DNA from: Sweltsa coloradensis
Taxonomy: Eukaryota; Arthropoda; Insecta; Plecoptera; Chloroperlidae
Length of the DNA stretch: 64,000 nucleotides
Assembly (NCBI GenBank): GCA_024449915.1
Contig: JAMZAV010001041.1
Location: forward strand, 62,001 to 126,000
Direction of reading: 5' to 3'
Made by a program: the position numbers and the translations under genes. The notes beneath the pieces were generated by a model. The model ran no database searches. It was not told where the DNA came from and was given only the letters and a program-made list of their open reading frames with translations. This document shows positions 1-9,701 of this stretch, piece after piece (within the stretch, counting starts at the first letter, position 1; each line of letters opens with the position of its first letter).

Positions 1-756
1 AATTTATAAATAGAACTGAGGCTGATTAGTTTTTTCAGCCTCAGCCGAACACTCCTTCGTGGCGGTGTCTTCTGATTGGGTGGGGTGGCACACGTGGTGG
101 AGTGGGGGTAGTTTTCTCCCCTGGACCCCGATTCTATAACTCTGACGGAGTTGGACTTGGGCGTTTTCTACCGTAATCGACTCGGCTGTTAGTGATCGAC
201 CCGGTTGAGGTCGATATCGTTGCGATAAAATAGGCCTACGTGACAACCGAGTCCCGACTCGGTTATATTTTTATGTTTGATTAATGATTAGGTAGTAAAA
301 ATGGTGGATGATATTGATAAGCCTTGGCCTACACGTAAACACAACCAGATTATTAACTTTCTCAAACGAATAACAATAGTATGCTCAAAGAAAACCTACC
401 TTTAGTAAGGGCCTCCGCCTACCGACCCCTAAAAGTCCTGTACGTTCCCTTTTTTCATGAAATTATAGGCCTACCATTGAAATCCAATTTCTCACCGATT
501 GGAAATAATACACACATCTATGTCATTTTGAATATTTGACAACTGACTGCGAATCATTTGTTCACATTTGACCATCCACTGCCATGTAAATCATACCTTT
601 CGACCTCGACCAACAACAACCAAAACGATTACTGTTACTCCCAAGTCGGTTCTGTTGCCGAGTTGAACCCGTGAAGTTACTGAATAGAGGCCCTGGTTGG
701 AGAGGATGACGTCAACACTTGTTGTCGTCGATGTAGTTGTAGCTGCGGTTGTTGTT

Positions 757-760
<4 letters not shown>
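1..760. other. Unassigned flank, no gene recognised
   Basis: I see no supportable exon or RNA gene here. Positions 50-250 are GC-richer than the surroundings, but the open frames on either strand resemble no known protein. The missing first coding exon of GPR89 would have to end at a codon boundary with a GT donor, and I could not find one in this stretch. It is therefore probably upstream of the window. Confidence 0.5.
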
Positions 761-762
<2 letters not shown>

Positions 763-787
<25 letters not shown>

Positions 788-1122
788 TTTATTGAGAGTC
801 TACCCACTCAGTTATATATAACTGATTTTCAGTGGGGGACTTTAAATCAAAGCGACCAAGCCAACCCTGCAGGCCCCGACGCAATCGACGAGTGAACGAT
901 AACCAACCAAAGATCGATATTTTTAATAGGAAATATAGCAATCAGTGGTATGGACAGTGCGAACACCCGCGAATCAACGCCAGAATCAACAAGGCCGATT
1001 CAGAACAACTCTGAAATTTATTATGTGCTTCGTTGCTAGGACGGCTCCAAAGTCACCGTTTACAAACTCCTAAGACAAGAACTAATGGACTTAAGTCCAA
1101 ATCAGAAGTTAAAAAACTTCTG
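763..1122 (-). mobile_element. SINE-W copy, head-truncated
   Basis: Read on the minus strand this is the body and tail of a tRNA-derived SINE, and it closely matches the full copy at 13895-14319. The AAAT-type tail lies at 763-788. The conserved 3' block is next to it (TTTTCAGTGGGGGAC at 828-842), followed by the block TCCAAATCAGAAGTT near 1094-1108. The tRNA-like head present in other copies is missing after about 1122. Six copies of the family occur in the window. Confidence 0.85.
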
Positions 1123-1197
1123 ACTGTAGCTGTTCTCTGTGTTGTTGACGTTGACGTTGACGAAATTTAAAGTAGATGGCGTTTAATACTGAATCAT

Positions 1198-1271
1198 GCA
1201 GATTGTTGGTTAATGGTTATACACAGTAGAAAATGCAGATTGTTGGTTAATGGTTATACACAGTAGAAAAT
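1198..1271. repeat. Two-copy 37-bp tandem duplication
   Basis: A 37-bp unit beginning GCAGATTGTTGGTTAATGG is repeated immediately and almost exactly, at 1198 and again at 1235. It is probably a slippage or small segmental duplication. No coding role is visible. Confidence 0.9.
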
Positions 1272-1984
1272 ACACAGTTTAAATAATTACAGTAAATGAA
1301 AGGTTGAATTAACACTCAGTTTTTATACGATATATCACTCAGATATCTTTTAGCGCCCAGCCTACGCAAGGTGGCATCTCAATGTCAACTACTACGTTAC
1401 TCAAACGTACAATTCAAACAACACAAAAACAAACTAGTCAAATATGTAACTATTAAAAATTATGAAATTCTTACAAGACATTAGAGTATTGAAAGTTATC
1501 CTTATAAAATAAATTATAGCTAGATTGGTATACAATACAACAGTGCCTATTGTAGACAAAATAAATAGGTACCCTACTATAGCCTACATTACCTAGTTAG
1601 AATATAATACATCCAAATTCAAATTATAAACCAAAGATAGTGTTCCATGTTTGGATAGTCACTATACATCAAATTAAAAAAGAATAATTATTACCCTATA
1701 ACCTTACGGTATATTTTTTTTATCCATAATTAAAATATTCTGTTACAGTATAAAATCCATGTTCCAGAAAGAATTATTTTCCTTTGAGCTTAAATGTTTC
1801 TCTGTTACAGGTGTGCATTAGATACTTGTTTTATGCCATTTGGCAGTTTCTGAGTTTATTATATATTTTAACTCCTATATGGATTGGATCATTATCTAGC
1901 AACTTAAGTCTATGTCCCACCTGGTGAAGGTTGAGTCTACCTCTTGTAATGTATGTATGTAAATGTATTAATTTTTGTTTACAG

Positions 1985-2255
1985 GTATTTTTCTTCATTG
2001 GCGGTTGGATTTTCTTTGTGAAAAAACTATTTCGAGATTATGAAGTTCATCAAAGATTGGTCCAACTAATCTTTTCAACAACATTCTCATTGTCTTGTAC
2101 AATGTTTGAGCTTATTATATTCGAAATTTTGGGAGTATTAGATTCAAAATCTCGCTATTTGCATTGGAACATAGGCCTGTATATGATGTTGTTCATGGTC
2201 ATTGTTATCATACCCTTCTATATTGGATATTACATTTTAAGCAACTTGCAATTTG
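1985..2255 (+). CDS. GPR89: GPR89 (Golgi pH regulator) coding exon 2
   Basis: GPR89/GPHR is a multi-pass Golgi membrane protein, an anion channel-type regulator of Golgi acidification. This exon follows a pyrimidine-rich acceptor (TTTGTTTACAG) at a codon boundary and ends at G|GTAAGT. It encodes the first membrane segments and the family signature SCTMFELIIFEILGVL, followed by PFYIGYYILSN. The seven exons found join in phase to 1332 nt (443 residues plus stop). Animal GPR89 is about 455 residues, so only the first ~13 residues are missing. The exon that encodes them was not found and probably lies upstream of the window. The identification rests on residue-level recall of animal GPR89 along all seven exons. 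Confidence 0.96.
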
Positions 2256-2485
2256 GTAAGTTACTGAAATTTGTTACCTATATCTTCTATTTATTAACTT
2301 GTTAATATATTTTAGTTCCACTCCACAATTTATTATCCCTATGCTATGTTTTATTTGATAATAACTGCACGTCTGATAAATATCTTTTTCCATCCCGTCC
2401 ATAGGCATATTATCGTCTTCTGCTAAGCATATGAAAATTAGTACCGGTAGGCCTACTATAGGTTAATAAATCAAATTGTATTTTT

Positions 2486-2680
2486 AGAGTCAGTTACACT
2501 AGTCCTAACTGATTTCCAATGGGGGTATTAAATTAAAAGTGGTTGGAACCAATCCTGTCAGTGCCAAATGCCCAACCAACGATCGGTATTTGAACATGAA
2601 TTTGCTAGTGATTGATCATTATTCAAATGTTAGGAAAATGCCAAAGGTTGTTGATGGACGAGTGATAGCAAAGTTTCATA
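2486..2680 (-). repeat. Degenerate interspersed repeat remnants
   Basis: This intronic stretch first resembles a diverged SINE-W 3' body (CTGATTTCCAATGGGGG near 2509-2525, then ATTAAATTAAAAG). It then resembles a diverged HINE-C 3' end (AGGAAAATGCCAAAGG near 2632, followed by GGACGAGTGA). Both are too decayed to delimit, so this is a tentative call. Confidence 0.35.
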
Positions 2681-2975
2681 GGCATACTGCCTTGCAACAT
2701 TGAACTTTATTGTTGGACTTGAAGTTTAAACGATCGAGAATTTCACATTTATCTCAATTAAACACAGTAGGTAGGTACTTTATTCATAAAATGCTGTGGT
2801 AGAACATATCACACAAAAATAACTGATCGATTCCTGTGTGAGTTCCGTTGATGACTCGCTAGCTTCGCTCCATTGTCTAATTACTATACTGTTATTCCAT
2901 TACTATTGACCTTAGATTCTTGCTTTATATATTATCCATATAGGATGGCAAAATATAAGGAGATTTTTTGGATTA

Positions 2976-3030
2976 CTAGGAAAACGCCAAAGTTGTTGTT
3001 AGACGAGTGAGTGAGCCATGTGTTGAGTAC
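2976..3030 (-). mobile_element. HINE-C 3' end fragment
   Basis: Read on the minus strand the segment ends in a small hairpin, a few bases, then CTAG (2976-2979) followed by T. This is the Helitron/Helentron type of 3' end. The sequence GACGAGTGAGTGAGCC matches the subterminal repeat of the copies at 35711, 36275 and 36545. It abuts a LINE fragment. Confidence 0.65.
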
Positions 3031-3740
3031 CCGGTAGTCTTAGAAGAAAAAGAAGAATTTAAATATTTGGGAAGTATATTGACAAACGATGCAAAAGTGT
3101 GTAGGGAAGTGTCATCTAGAGTGCAAAAAGCAGAAGGGTTTTACCAATTGGTAAGAAAGCTACTCTGGAATGAGTTGTTCCCTCTAAAATGTAACATTTT
3201 GTTGTACAAGGCATATTTTGTACCTATATAAACATATGGGGCAGTAACATGGGCAGTGGGAACAAAGGAAGAGAGTCAGCTGGAAGCAGCAGAAATGAAG
3301 TTTTTAAGAAGTTTCAAGGGAGTTACAAAGATGGACAAGATAAGAAGTAATGTAATCAGAAAAGAACTGGGACTGGAGAGATTGAGGTTTAAGCTAGGAA
3401 GAGAACGTCTAAGATGGTTTGGACATATGAAAAGGATGGGCAGAGACAGGATTCCAAGACGAGAATTTGAAGCGGCAGAGGAGGGGATAAAAGAGTAGGA
3501 AGGCCAAGAGAGAAATGGGAAAGATTAATTCAATAAGACGTTGGAAAATGGGATGAAGTGTGAGAGCATGTGACAAGAGTCAAGCTGTGGGAGGACAGAA
3601 GAGAGTGGAGTAAATTGGTGGAGAGGAAAGAGTTAGATGATGAGGAAGAAACACTGAGTCTGGCAAGCTTAGTATGTACAGTTTCATGCCCTAGATAATG
3701 GTGGAAAACCACCACTCAACCCGACATAGTTGGAACTGAT
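3030..3740 (+). pseudogene. LINE reverse-transcriptase C-terminus and 3' UTR, broken
   Basis: Reading frames at 3030-3230 and 3256-3498 encode the C-terminal part of an endonuclease/reverse transcriptase of a non-LTR retrotransposon. Recognisable pieces are EFKYLGSILTND, AAEMKFLRSFKGVTK and RERLRWFGHMKRMGRDR. An in-frame stop (near 3229) and a frame change after 3498 break it. The tail to about 3740 is the 3' UTR, which recurs inverted at 31196-31345 and 62880-63095. The copy is 5'-truncated and dead. The clade is not certain. Confidence 0.85.
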
Positions 3741-3745
3741 ATAAT

Positions 3746-4092
3746 TGGTGTAAGATAGGATCCAACAGCTTCCCTTCGAAAAGTGATGGTGGCTGTTGAG
3801 TTTCTTGAAGAATAGTAACATAAATATATACAAAACACAGAAAAACACGAGACAGAAAGGAAAATTTTCCTTTCTCTCTTGAGTGAACAAGACCTCGTGT
3901 CAAAACGTCTCATGTTTTTCTGTGACAGAAAGGAAAATTTTCCTTTCTCTCTTGAGTGAACAAGACCTCGTGTCGAAACGTCTCGTGTTTTTCTGTGTTT
4001 TGTATATAGGCTATGTTACTATTCTTCAAGAAACTCAACAGCCACCATCAGTTTTCGAAGGGAAGCTGTTGGATTCTATCTTACACCAATAT
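3746..4092. repeat. Long inverted repeat with duplicated 76-bp core
   Basis: The left arm (3746-3850) begins GTGTAAGATAGGATCCAACA and returns inverted at 3980-4092, giving near-perfect arms of about 110 bp. The centre holds two tandem copies of a ~76-bp unit containing the self-complementary GGAAAATTTTCC. A related but arm-less fragment is present near 17290-17375. This is a cruciform-capable repeat that probably derives from a mobile element, and no coding is seen. Confidence 0.85.
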
Positions 4093-4140
4093 ACTCCAGC
4101 CGATTGGCATTCTTTCTACAAAACCCATAGCTGGAACTGA

Positions 4141-4850
4141 GTTATGGTGATTATTATTATATTTTACAAAATAGTATATAGGACCTAGCCTATAGTATAT
4201 ATAATAAGACCTACTAATAATAAAATGCCATCATGGCCATGTAAGTAATCTTTCATCACATTGTCTCTCATATTAATACATAAGCCCACTGCCAAAAGCC
4301 AATGATACGGTACCTACTTAAAATTATTACATTATATTAGGTACAGTAGGTAACTTGGATAAAAATGAATTAATAAAAGAACATTAATTTCCAAATTTCA
4401 AATATTGTACCATTAACAATAAACTGATTTTTATCATTACGGTAGGTCAGTTTCTGTAATCAAGTCATTTACACTGTAGTAAGCTTTTTGTAATAACAAT
4501 TTTGTCAGCTCAGATTTGAATTTAATATATTGAGGTATATCTTTGATTTCTTTTGGAACAAGGTTATAGAGAATTTTATTTACATAAACAGAGTTTTTCT
4601 GGCCAAGGTTTGTAGAACATTGGCTAAGATGGAGATCATGTTTTTGCCTGGTGTTGTGCGTATGTATATTAGCGTTAACTGCAAGGATGTGAATGTTTTT
4701 TTCTAATGCTTAAGACTGATTTGAGAATGTAAAGACATGAAACTTTGTGTTCAGATAGCTTGAGTTCACTTCAAGCTATAAAACTCATGTATTCAAGTTC
4801 AACTCATCATTTGGTACATCCAATTCTATTTAGGAAAAAATAAACTCTGA
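4141..4850. other. Intronic AT-rich DNA, nothing recognised
   Basis: This lies in the GPR89 intron between coding exons 2 and 3. I found no exon-like sequence, RNA gene or delimitable repeat in it. Confidence 0.5.
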
Positions 4851-5620
4851 GGGTTCTATAACAGTTTTGCTGGATACCTGGACACGTGGGCATAGAAGGA
4901 AATGAACACGCTGATCGGGGAAGCTTCCCAGCGTCGCGACGTTGATTTCAAATCTAGTTCCCGTTCCAGATGTCAACAGTGGATTCAAGCAACGATTGTT
5001 GGATTTGCGACAAGCATCTTGGGATGTGATGCAAAATAACAAATTGCGTAGGTAGTGTGATGCCCACACTGACTAATAAAATTCGTCCTCGTACGTCTCG
5101 ACTTTCAAGTAGAGAAGAGGTGGTATTGTCTAGAATTCGAATAGGCCACACACGTCTAACTCACAGATATCTCTTAGCCAGAGAAAAGGTTATCCCCAGA
5201 TGTGACACATGTGATTTACCTTTAACTGTACATCATATGCTAGCAGAATGTATCAAATATGGTGCCTTGCGCATGCAATTTGATCTCTCCCAATCATATG
5301 AAGAACTTCCAAGCTCTAACATATGATAACGGCAACAAACTTTCTAAACTTCTCATCCAAAGTAATCTATTTAACAAAATTTAATTCACATCATACTCAT
5401 TTCTTTAATTTCTTTATTTTTCATTCACATAAATATTAAATAACTTTTGTTTTGCTATTACTATCATCATCATCATTTTCTTTTCTTATTATATACACAT
5501 AGAAATTTATTCATTCAATAATCAATAATCATTCAACACACCATTAACTCATCTCATCAACTTTCAATATCAGGCGCAATATGACCTAACCGGTTAAAGC
5601 GCCCTAGTTTCTCACGTTGT
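4850..5620 (+). pseudogene. I/Jockey-type LINE remnant: RNase H end and Cys-rich tail
   Basis: Around 4866-4920 one frame reads CWIPGHVGIEGNEHADRG, the C-terminal motif of the RNase H domain of arthropod I/Jockey-like LINEs. Farther on, 5057-5326 reads RIRIGHTRLTHRYLLAREK and then a CDTCDLPLTVHHMLAEC block, the typical Cys-His tail of the same ORF2. The frames are out of register and full of stops, so the copy is dead. The following AT-rich DNA to about 5620, with GCGCAATATGACC near 5574, looks like its 3' UTR. Confidence 0.85.
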
Positions 5621-5689
5621 CGTCATCGTCAAAAACAAAACCATTGTCGTTAAACTAAATCCACACATTTGCTGCCTATTATTTCAATT

Positions 5690-5819
5690 TATTATTTCTT
5701 GCAGATTTAAATCTCAATGGATAGCTGATTTTGTTAGCAGTTCTCAGTTTACTCGTACCGGATGTCTGTTTAAAATTTCAACGCAATCTATTCAGCGATT
5801 CGGCTGATTATCGGCGTAC

Positions 5820-5875
<56 letters not shown>

Positions 5876-5965
5876 AAGAACAGAATAAGCGCCGTTTGAG
5901 AACTTTGAGTTGAATTGTAAACCTCATTTGCTGCGCTCACTCTACCCTACTACTAAACCAAGTAA
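5690..5965 (-). mobile_element. HINE-C-like 5' part with (CA)n
   Basis: The reverse complement matches 35108-35335 over most of its length. It has GAGTGAGCG near the outer end, then the block CGGCGCTTATTCTG, a dinucleotide run, CAGCCGAATCGCTGAA and CATCCGGTACGAGT. At the equivalent place the other copy carries a (GCGT)n/(GT)n run, so the microsatellite appears to be a fixed internal feature of the family. No 3' hairpin end was found for this copy. Confidence 0.7.
5827..5872. repeat. (CA)n microsatellite
   Basis: An uninterrupted CA run of about 22 units lies inside a HINE-C-like repeat at the same relative position as the GT-rich run at 35178-35200. Confidence 0.95.
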
Positions 5966-6334
5966 TATTATAGATAAGAAACTAGTAGAACATGTAATAT
6001 TTTGTACTTACAATATTATTTTAATAATTATTGTGAAAATAATGTTATTTATAAAAAAGTAAACAAACCAACAACAGTGTCAAATACTAAAATAATATTA
6101 TAATTAGGTAGCCTATAATGTCTATATTGGGTCTAATTTAACCATTCTTATTAATTTATTTTTTAACACCAGAATACATAGGCCTACAGCAAAAGCAGGT
6201 TATGCCATTTTTTGAGCTCCTTAAACATAACAATATAACATAACATATAACATAACAACTAATATTGCATTGTTGCTATTTGAGATGATGGGTGGTGATA
6301 GATGAGGCTGAAGGACAATAATTACTAAAAATTA

Positions 6335-6412
6335 AAAACCCATGTCTTATGCTGGACTCGAACCTGTGTCCTCCTCGTAGAGCCATACGCTTCGGACCAG
6401 CGCCCTAATTGT
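6335..6412 (-). mobile_element. tRNA-like SINE head fragment
   Basis: On the minus strand this reads as a tRNA-like block with a box-B-type segment (AGGTTCGAGTCCAGCATAAG) and a preceding arm region, and it ends in an AT-rich stretch. The upstream D-arm does not fold convincingly into a functional tRNA, so a SINE remnant is the better reading. It lies just before GPR89 coding exon 3. Confidence 0.55.
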
Positions 6413-6485
6413 ATGATTGTGTGGCGGCACCGCGGACAGTCTTACATATTCACAACTCTGCTAATTAATTCACCTTCTCTTTTAG

Positions 6486-6711
6486 TGAAAGCTCGTCTGA
6501 TCAGACCTCTTACATTACTTATTTGGATAGTATACATCTACTTGTTCTGGAAGTTGGGAGATCCTTTTCCAATCCTAAGTCCTAAGCAAGGCATTCTCTC
6601 AATTGAACAAGGGATAAGCAGGATTGGCGTCATTGGAGTCACTGTCATGGCTTTGCTTTCTGGGTTTGGTGCCGTCAACTATCCCTACACATCCATGGCT
6701 TATTTCATGAG
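6486..6711 (+). CDS. GPR89: GPR89 coding exon 3
   Basis: Acceptor CTCTTTTAG precedes the exon and donor G|GTATGT ends it. The phase matches on both sides: one base is carried in and two are carried out. The exon encodes a loop and two or three membrane segments with highly conserved family blocks: FWKLGDPFPILSPKQGILSI, then SRIGVIGVTVMALLSGFGAV and PYTSMAYFMR. It is intact, with no stop or frameshift. Confidence 0.97.
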
Positions 6712-6737
6712 GTATGTAAGAAAACAATTTAAATATC

Positions 6738-6815
6738 ATCTAGGTGCCCATTAGGGCACCGCAGCCAAGCCGTGAAGCGCTAACACACTTAGGCACCTTA
6801 TACAGCAAGCCGAGT
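6738..6815 (-). repeat. Repeat end beginning CTAGGTGCCC
   Basis: The segment CTAGGTGCCCATTAGGGCAC, followed by CGCAGCCAAGCCGTG, matches in inverse orientation the stretch ending at about 22045. Both end in CTAG after a short GCCC/GGGC hairpin, which suggests another Helitron-like 3' terminus. The next base is A rather than T, so the class is uncertain. Confidence 0.5.
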
Positions 6816-7165
6816 TAAGGTTAAATTGTAATCGACCTAGGGTCAAAACCTTAAAAGTCCATGAAAGTTGGCTAAATTGAAAGAGTAGGGCCTACATTTA
6901 ATAAAACAGCAATCTTTTTTTTTTTTGTGCGGGGGGGGGGGGACATCACCTCAATATCGGCCATTATATTATGTTGTTTTTTCGACAAAAGTGTAGCCTG
7001 CACCAAAAATGAAATTAGAGAATCGGTTTTCTGGTTATAGTTTCTAAACACCTCTAGCTTCCACCTAAGTAGCCTATAAGGAAAACTTGATTTCTATAAT
7101 AACAGTTGTTGCACAATTTTTTTTTTCAAATGGTAGGTACAAATACGAGTTTTTTTCTTCAAATT
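6816..7165 (+). mobile_element. Half copy of the TTAA fold-back element
   Basis: From 6816 the sequence follows the left arm of the complete fold-back element at 22261-22888: TTGTAATCGACCTAGGGTC, the GTCCATGAAAGTTGGCT block, then the CATCACCTCAATATCGGCC block. The matching right arm is absent. The remnant ends only about 70 bp upstream of GPR89 coding exon 4, so it has shortened the space before that acceptor. Confidence 0.7.
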
Positions 7166-7232
7166 GTTCAATGCCTATGACAGATTCACGTTTGTGTAAA
7201 AAGTGTTCTTGTTCGGTGAACGTTTTTTTCAG

Positions 7233-7432
7233 GCCAGTGACCGCCGGAGATGTGGCTGCTGTTGAGAAGCGCCTACTCCAGACAATTGACATGATATTGG
7301 TTAAGAAGAAACGAATCACTTTGGCTAAAAAGGGTCTACTAGGAAATAGCAACAAGCAGGCTGAAAATAGTCCTTCAAGCATTTGGAGCATGCTCAAGAC
7401 TGTCGCATCACCCACCAACGATACAAGAGAAA
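7233..7432 (+). CDS. GPR89: GPR89 coding exon 4
   Basis: The exon follows a poly-pyrimidine acceptor (CGTTTTTTTCAG) and ends at AAA|GTATCC. One base completes the Arg codon of exon 3 and one base is carried into exon 5. It encodes the cytoplasmic loop with VEKRLLQTIDMILVKKKRI, the equivalent of the ERRLLQTMDMI region of vertebrate GPR89. The later, less conserved part has KQAENSPSSIWSMLKTVAS. A decayed fold-back repeat sits just upstream. Confidence 0.95.
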
Positions 7433-7667
7433 GTATCCTTTGTTATTGCTTTTGGCATGATTGTCTAATGCCTTAATTATTTTTGTTGGCGACCACCTTT
7501 GTATTAGTTTTTGTCAGTATGCCCTATGTTGACTAATTTTGAATATGTTCATCATACATTACTTATTACTGACTCTTTGTTTGACCATGGACTTAGAATA
7601 GTAATTGGCGCCTTGTAAATCCATGGTTTGACTTTGGTTGGATATACCTTTTCTCTTGAGTGTTATT

Positions 7668-8105
7668 ATTGATTGATTGATTGAATATTGCTTAACGTTT
7701 CATATAAATGCACTTTGGCTAATCGAGACGATGAGTGGTGATAGATGAGGATGAAGTATGAACAGAAGGGAGGAGGGGAAACCCGGTACCGGCACGTAGC
7801 CTACTCCTTTCGAAAAGTACCAAGGGGACCAACGGCTTAACGTCCCATCCGACAGGACGGTGTAACTTTGACAGTCATATAGGTTCCTCCACTAACCCGG
7901 ACTGACGAGCAGACGTCAAGGAGAAGGAAGTTGTTACATTAGCTTTTGAACCCTCCATCTGCTCTAACCAGCGGTATAAGTGAGTTTCAGGGTAGTGCGG
8001 TCACCCACACTACCCACGACCACGCCCGATTCTGCTTAACTTCGGTGTTCGAGTGGGAACCGGTTAAACGAGGTCGGCTAAACCGCTGGCTACGCAGACA
8101 AGACT
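7668..8105 (+). repeat. Interspersed repeat with (ATTG)n start
   Basis: It starts with an ATTG run, then TGCTTAACGTTTCATAT, and the block GATGAGTGGTGATAGATGA, a text that recurs near 28160-28215, 27336-27362 and 6283-6303. The GC-richer part at 7771-8105 (CAACGGCTTAACGTCCCATC, later CCAGCGGTATAAG) reads like the body of a SINE or a LINE 3' UTR. No open frame or exact ends were found. Confidence 0.5.
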
Positions 8106-8109
8106 AAGC

Positions 8110-8255
8110 AGTGGCGACGCCAGATAAAAAAACAATGGGGGGAGAGGATGGGCTCGGTAATAAACTGAGGGGGCAAGCAATGGCGGACAGCCAGGGTGTG
8201 GGGCGAAGCCCTAGCCGCTGGAGGTCCTTTCGCCAAAGGCGAAAAAAGGTCAAAG
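8110..8255 (+). mobile_element. hAT-like terminal fragment
   Basis: CAGTGGCGACGCCAG at about 8110 is a classic hAT-type end (compare CAGTGGCGTA... at the nested element ending at 46486). The internal block GTGGGGCGAAGCCC then CTAGCCGCTGGAGG resembles 44765-44800. No matching right end was found, so this is a truncated remnant. Confidence 0.55.
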
Positions 8256-8405
8256 CAAAGGCGAGTGTTATTATGTTGTGTATATTGATAGATAACTCAA
8301 CTTCATTGTGTATTAAAACTGGTATTTATTACTACATTTACAGAGGGAAAAATAGTTGTATACCACACTTTTAACAGCTTGAAAAATACACAGTTACACA
8401 CATAA

Positions 8406-9154
8406 TTGGATGAGCAAAGCAAAGACTTCAATTTGACTTTGTGTTTTTTTGTTAGTTTTTTACTTACGTTACCCCAAGAAAAATAGCTCGGGTGTTTTGT
8501 TTTTGGAAGTTTTTTTTGTCTGTTTGTTCGCTCTCTACCGGGCAAACGGCATATGCGATCTTGATGAAAATTGGAGGGGACCTTCGAAATCTCTGAACTT
8601 AGAGCTGTATTGTTTTTGGGTACAATCGAAGAAATATTTCTTATAAATATCGTACTTTTACGATTTTTTTTCGATTTTTAGTGCGATATTTTCGTGATAT
8701 TTGGCAAACGGCTACTCCGATATTGATGAAACTTTATAGGAACGTTTAAAATCACTGAAATCATATATGTTATGATTTCAGAGACATTTAAAAAAATATT
8801 TGTTATAGAAATCGTACTTTTACGATTTTTTCTCCGGTTTTTAATACGATATTTTCGTGATATTTGAGTCGATTTTGACCAAACGGGTGGGGTTACAACG
8901 TTCATATTTTACATTGCCATAAAGATTATGGTGATGTAGTGCCTCTTGAAAGAAAAAGTTGAAAAAGTTGGTCAAAATTCATAGAAATAAGGTTTTAATA
9001 TAAGCCTTTTACAGGTGTATAATGAACAAGTAATATCAAGTAACTATAGAAAAAGTAAGGAGATTCCACATAAAAAGGTAATCATTGGACAGAAATATTC
9101 CAAAAAAGCTCATCCATCAACGCAACTGGAAAAAGCGTTCGCGAGGCGGCCTAG
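8406..9154 (+). mobile_element. HINE-A complete copy (Helentron-like non-autonomous element)
   Basis: The 5' end TTGGATGAGCAAAGC (8406) is mirrored near the 3' end by GCTCATCC (9108-9115), a subterminal inverted repeat. It is followed by an AACGC...GCGTT hairpin, about 11 bases, and CTAG (9151-9154) with a T after it. This architecture is that reported for Helentron-associated elements. The body contains two tandem versions of a motif of the type CCGATATTGATGAAA (near 8561 and 8716). Related copies lie at 41746-42317 and in parts of 18960-23160. No coding capacity is seen. Confidence 0.78.
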
Positions 9155-9319
9155 TAAAATAAGCAATAATACATTGCAAATGCATGTCTTTTCATAGCAT
9201 TTTTTGCCTTATTAACTAGGCCTATTTTAGTTTATGTTAGTCACAATCAGTAGGAATTCATAAAACATTTGAATACAAAATAATATATATTCAATAGGTA
9301 CCTATGATTTGTAGAACAT

Positions 9320-9701
9320 GAATAAGCAGTTGCGAGCAAGGATGAGGTGGACAGCGAGATCAAGGAATGTAAGTTACACTTTCTGAGACTGAATAATGAG
9401 GGAAAAGAAGTTATACTGCAGTGGGTACCGGCCTGCACACTGCAATCTGCATGGTAATGAGACTTCTTGGCAAAGAGGGGCAGCAAGATGCCACAAACGG
9501 AGAAGGCACTGTCTTATAAGGCAGTTAAGTCCCATCTAATAGGTGTACCTGCTGCTAAAAATTTGGTGCAGAGGAAGTGGGAGGAGGATGCAAAGGACAA
9601 GCCATGGCAAAGTAGTATCAAGAAAGACAAATCCACCCAGATATAAGAACAGAAAAGTCTCATCTGCTCAGTTCAGACTTGTCACAGGCATGACCTGTTG
9701 G
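9320..9701 (+). pseudogene. Jockey-type LINE RNase H remnant, part 1
   Basis: Scattered frames give EVILQWVPA and the zinc-tail approach SAQFRLVTG, the same order as in the better-preserved copy at 19240-19985. It is broken by indels. It is interrupted at 9701 by a hAT element whose 8-bp duplication CCTGTTGG flanks it, and it resumes at 10288. Confidence 0.75.

Noticed and set aside
4..246. 80-codon minus-strand frame at the left edge
   Set aside because: It has no similarity I recognise, is in a GC-richer stretch where long chance frames are expected, and has no splice or start context.
5731..5913. Open frame through the (CA)n run
   Set aside because: The frame exists only because the microsatellite encodes a Thr-His repeat. 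It lies inside a HINE-C-like repeat.
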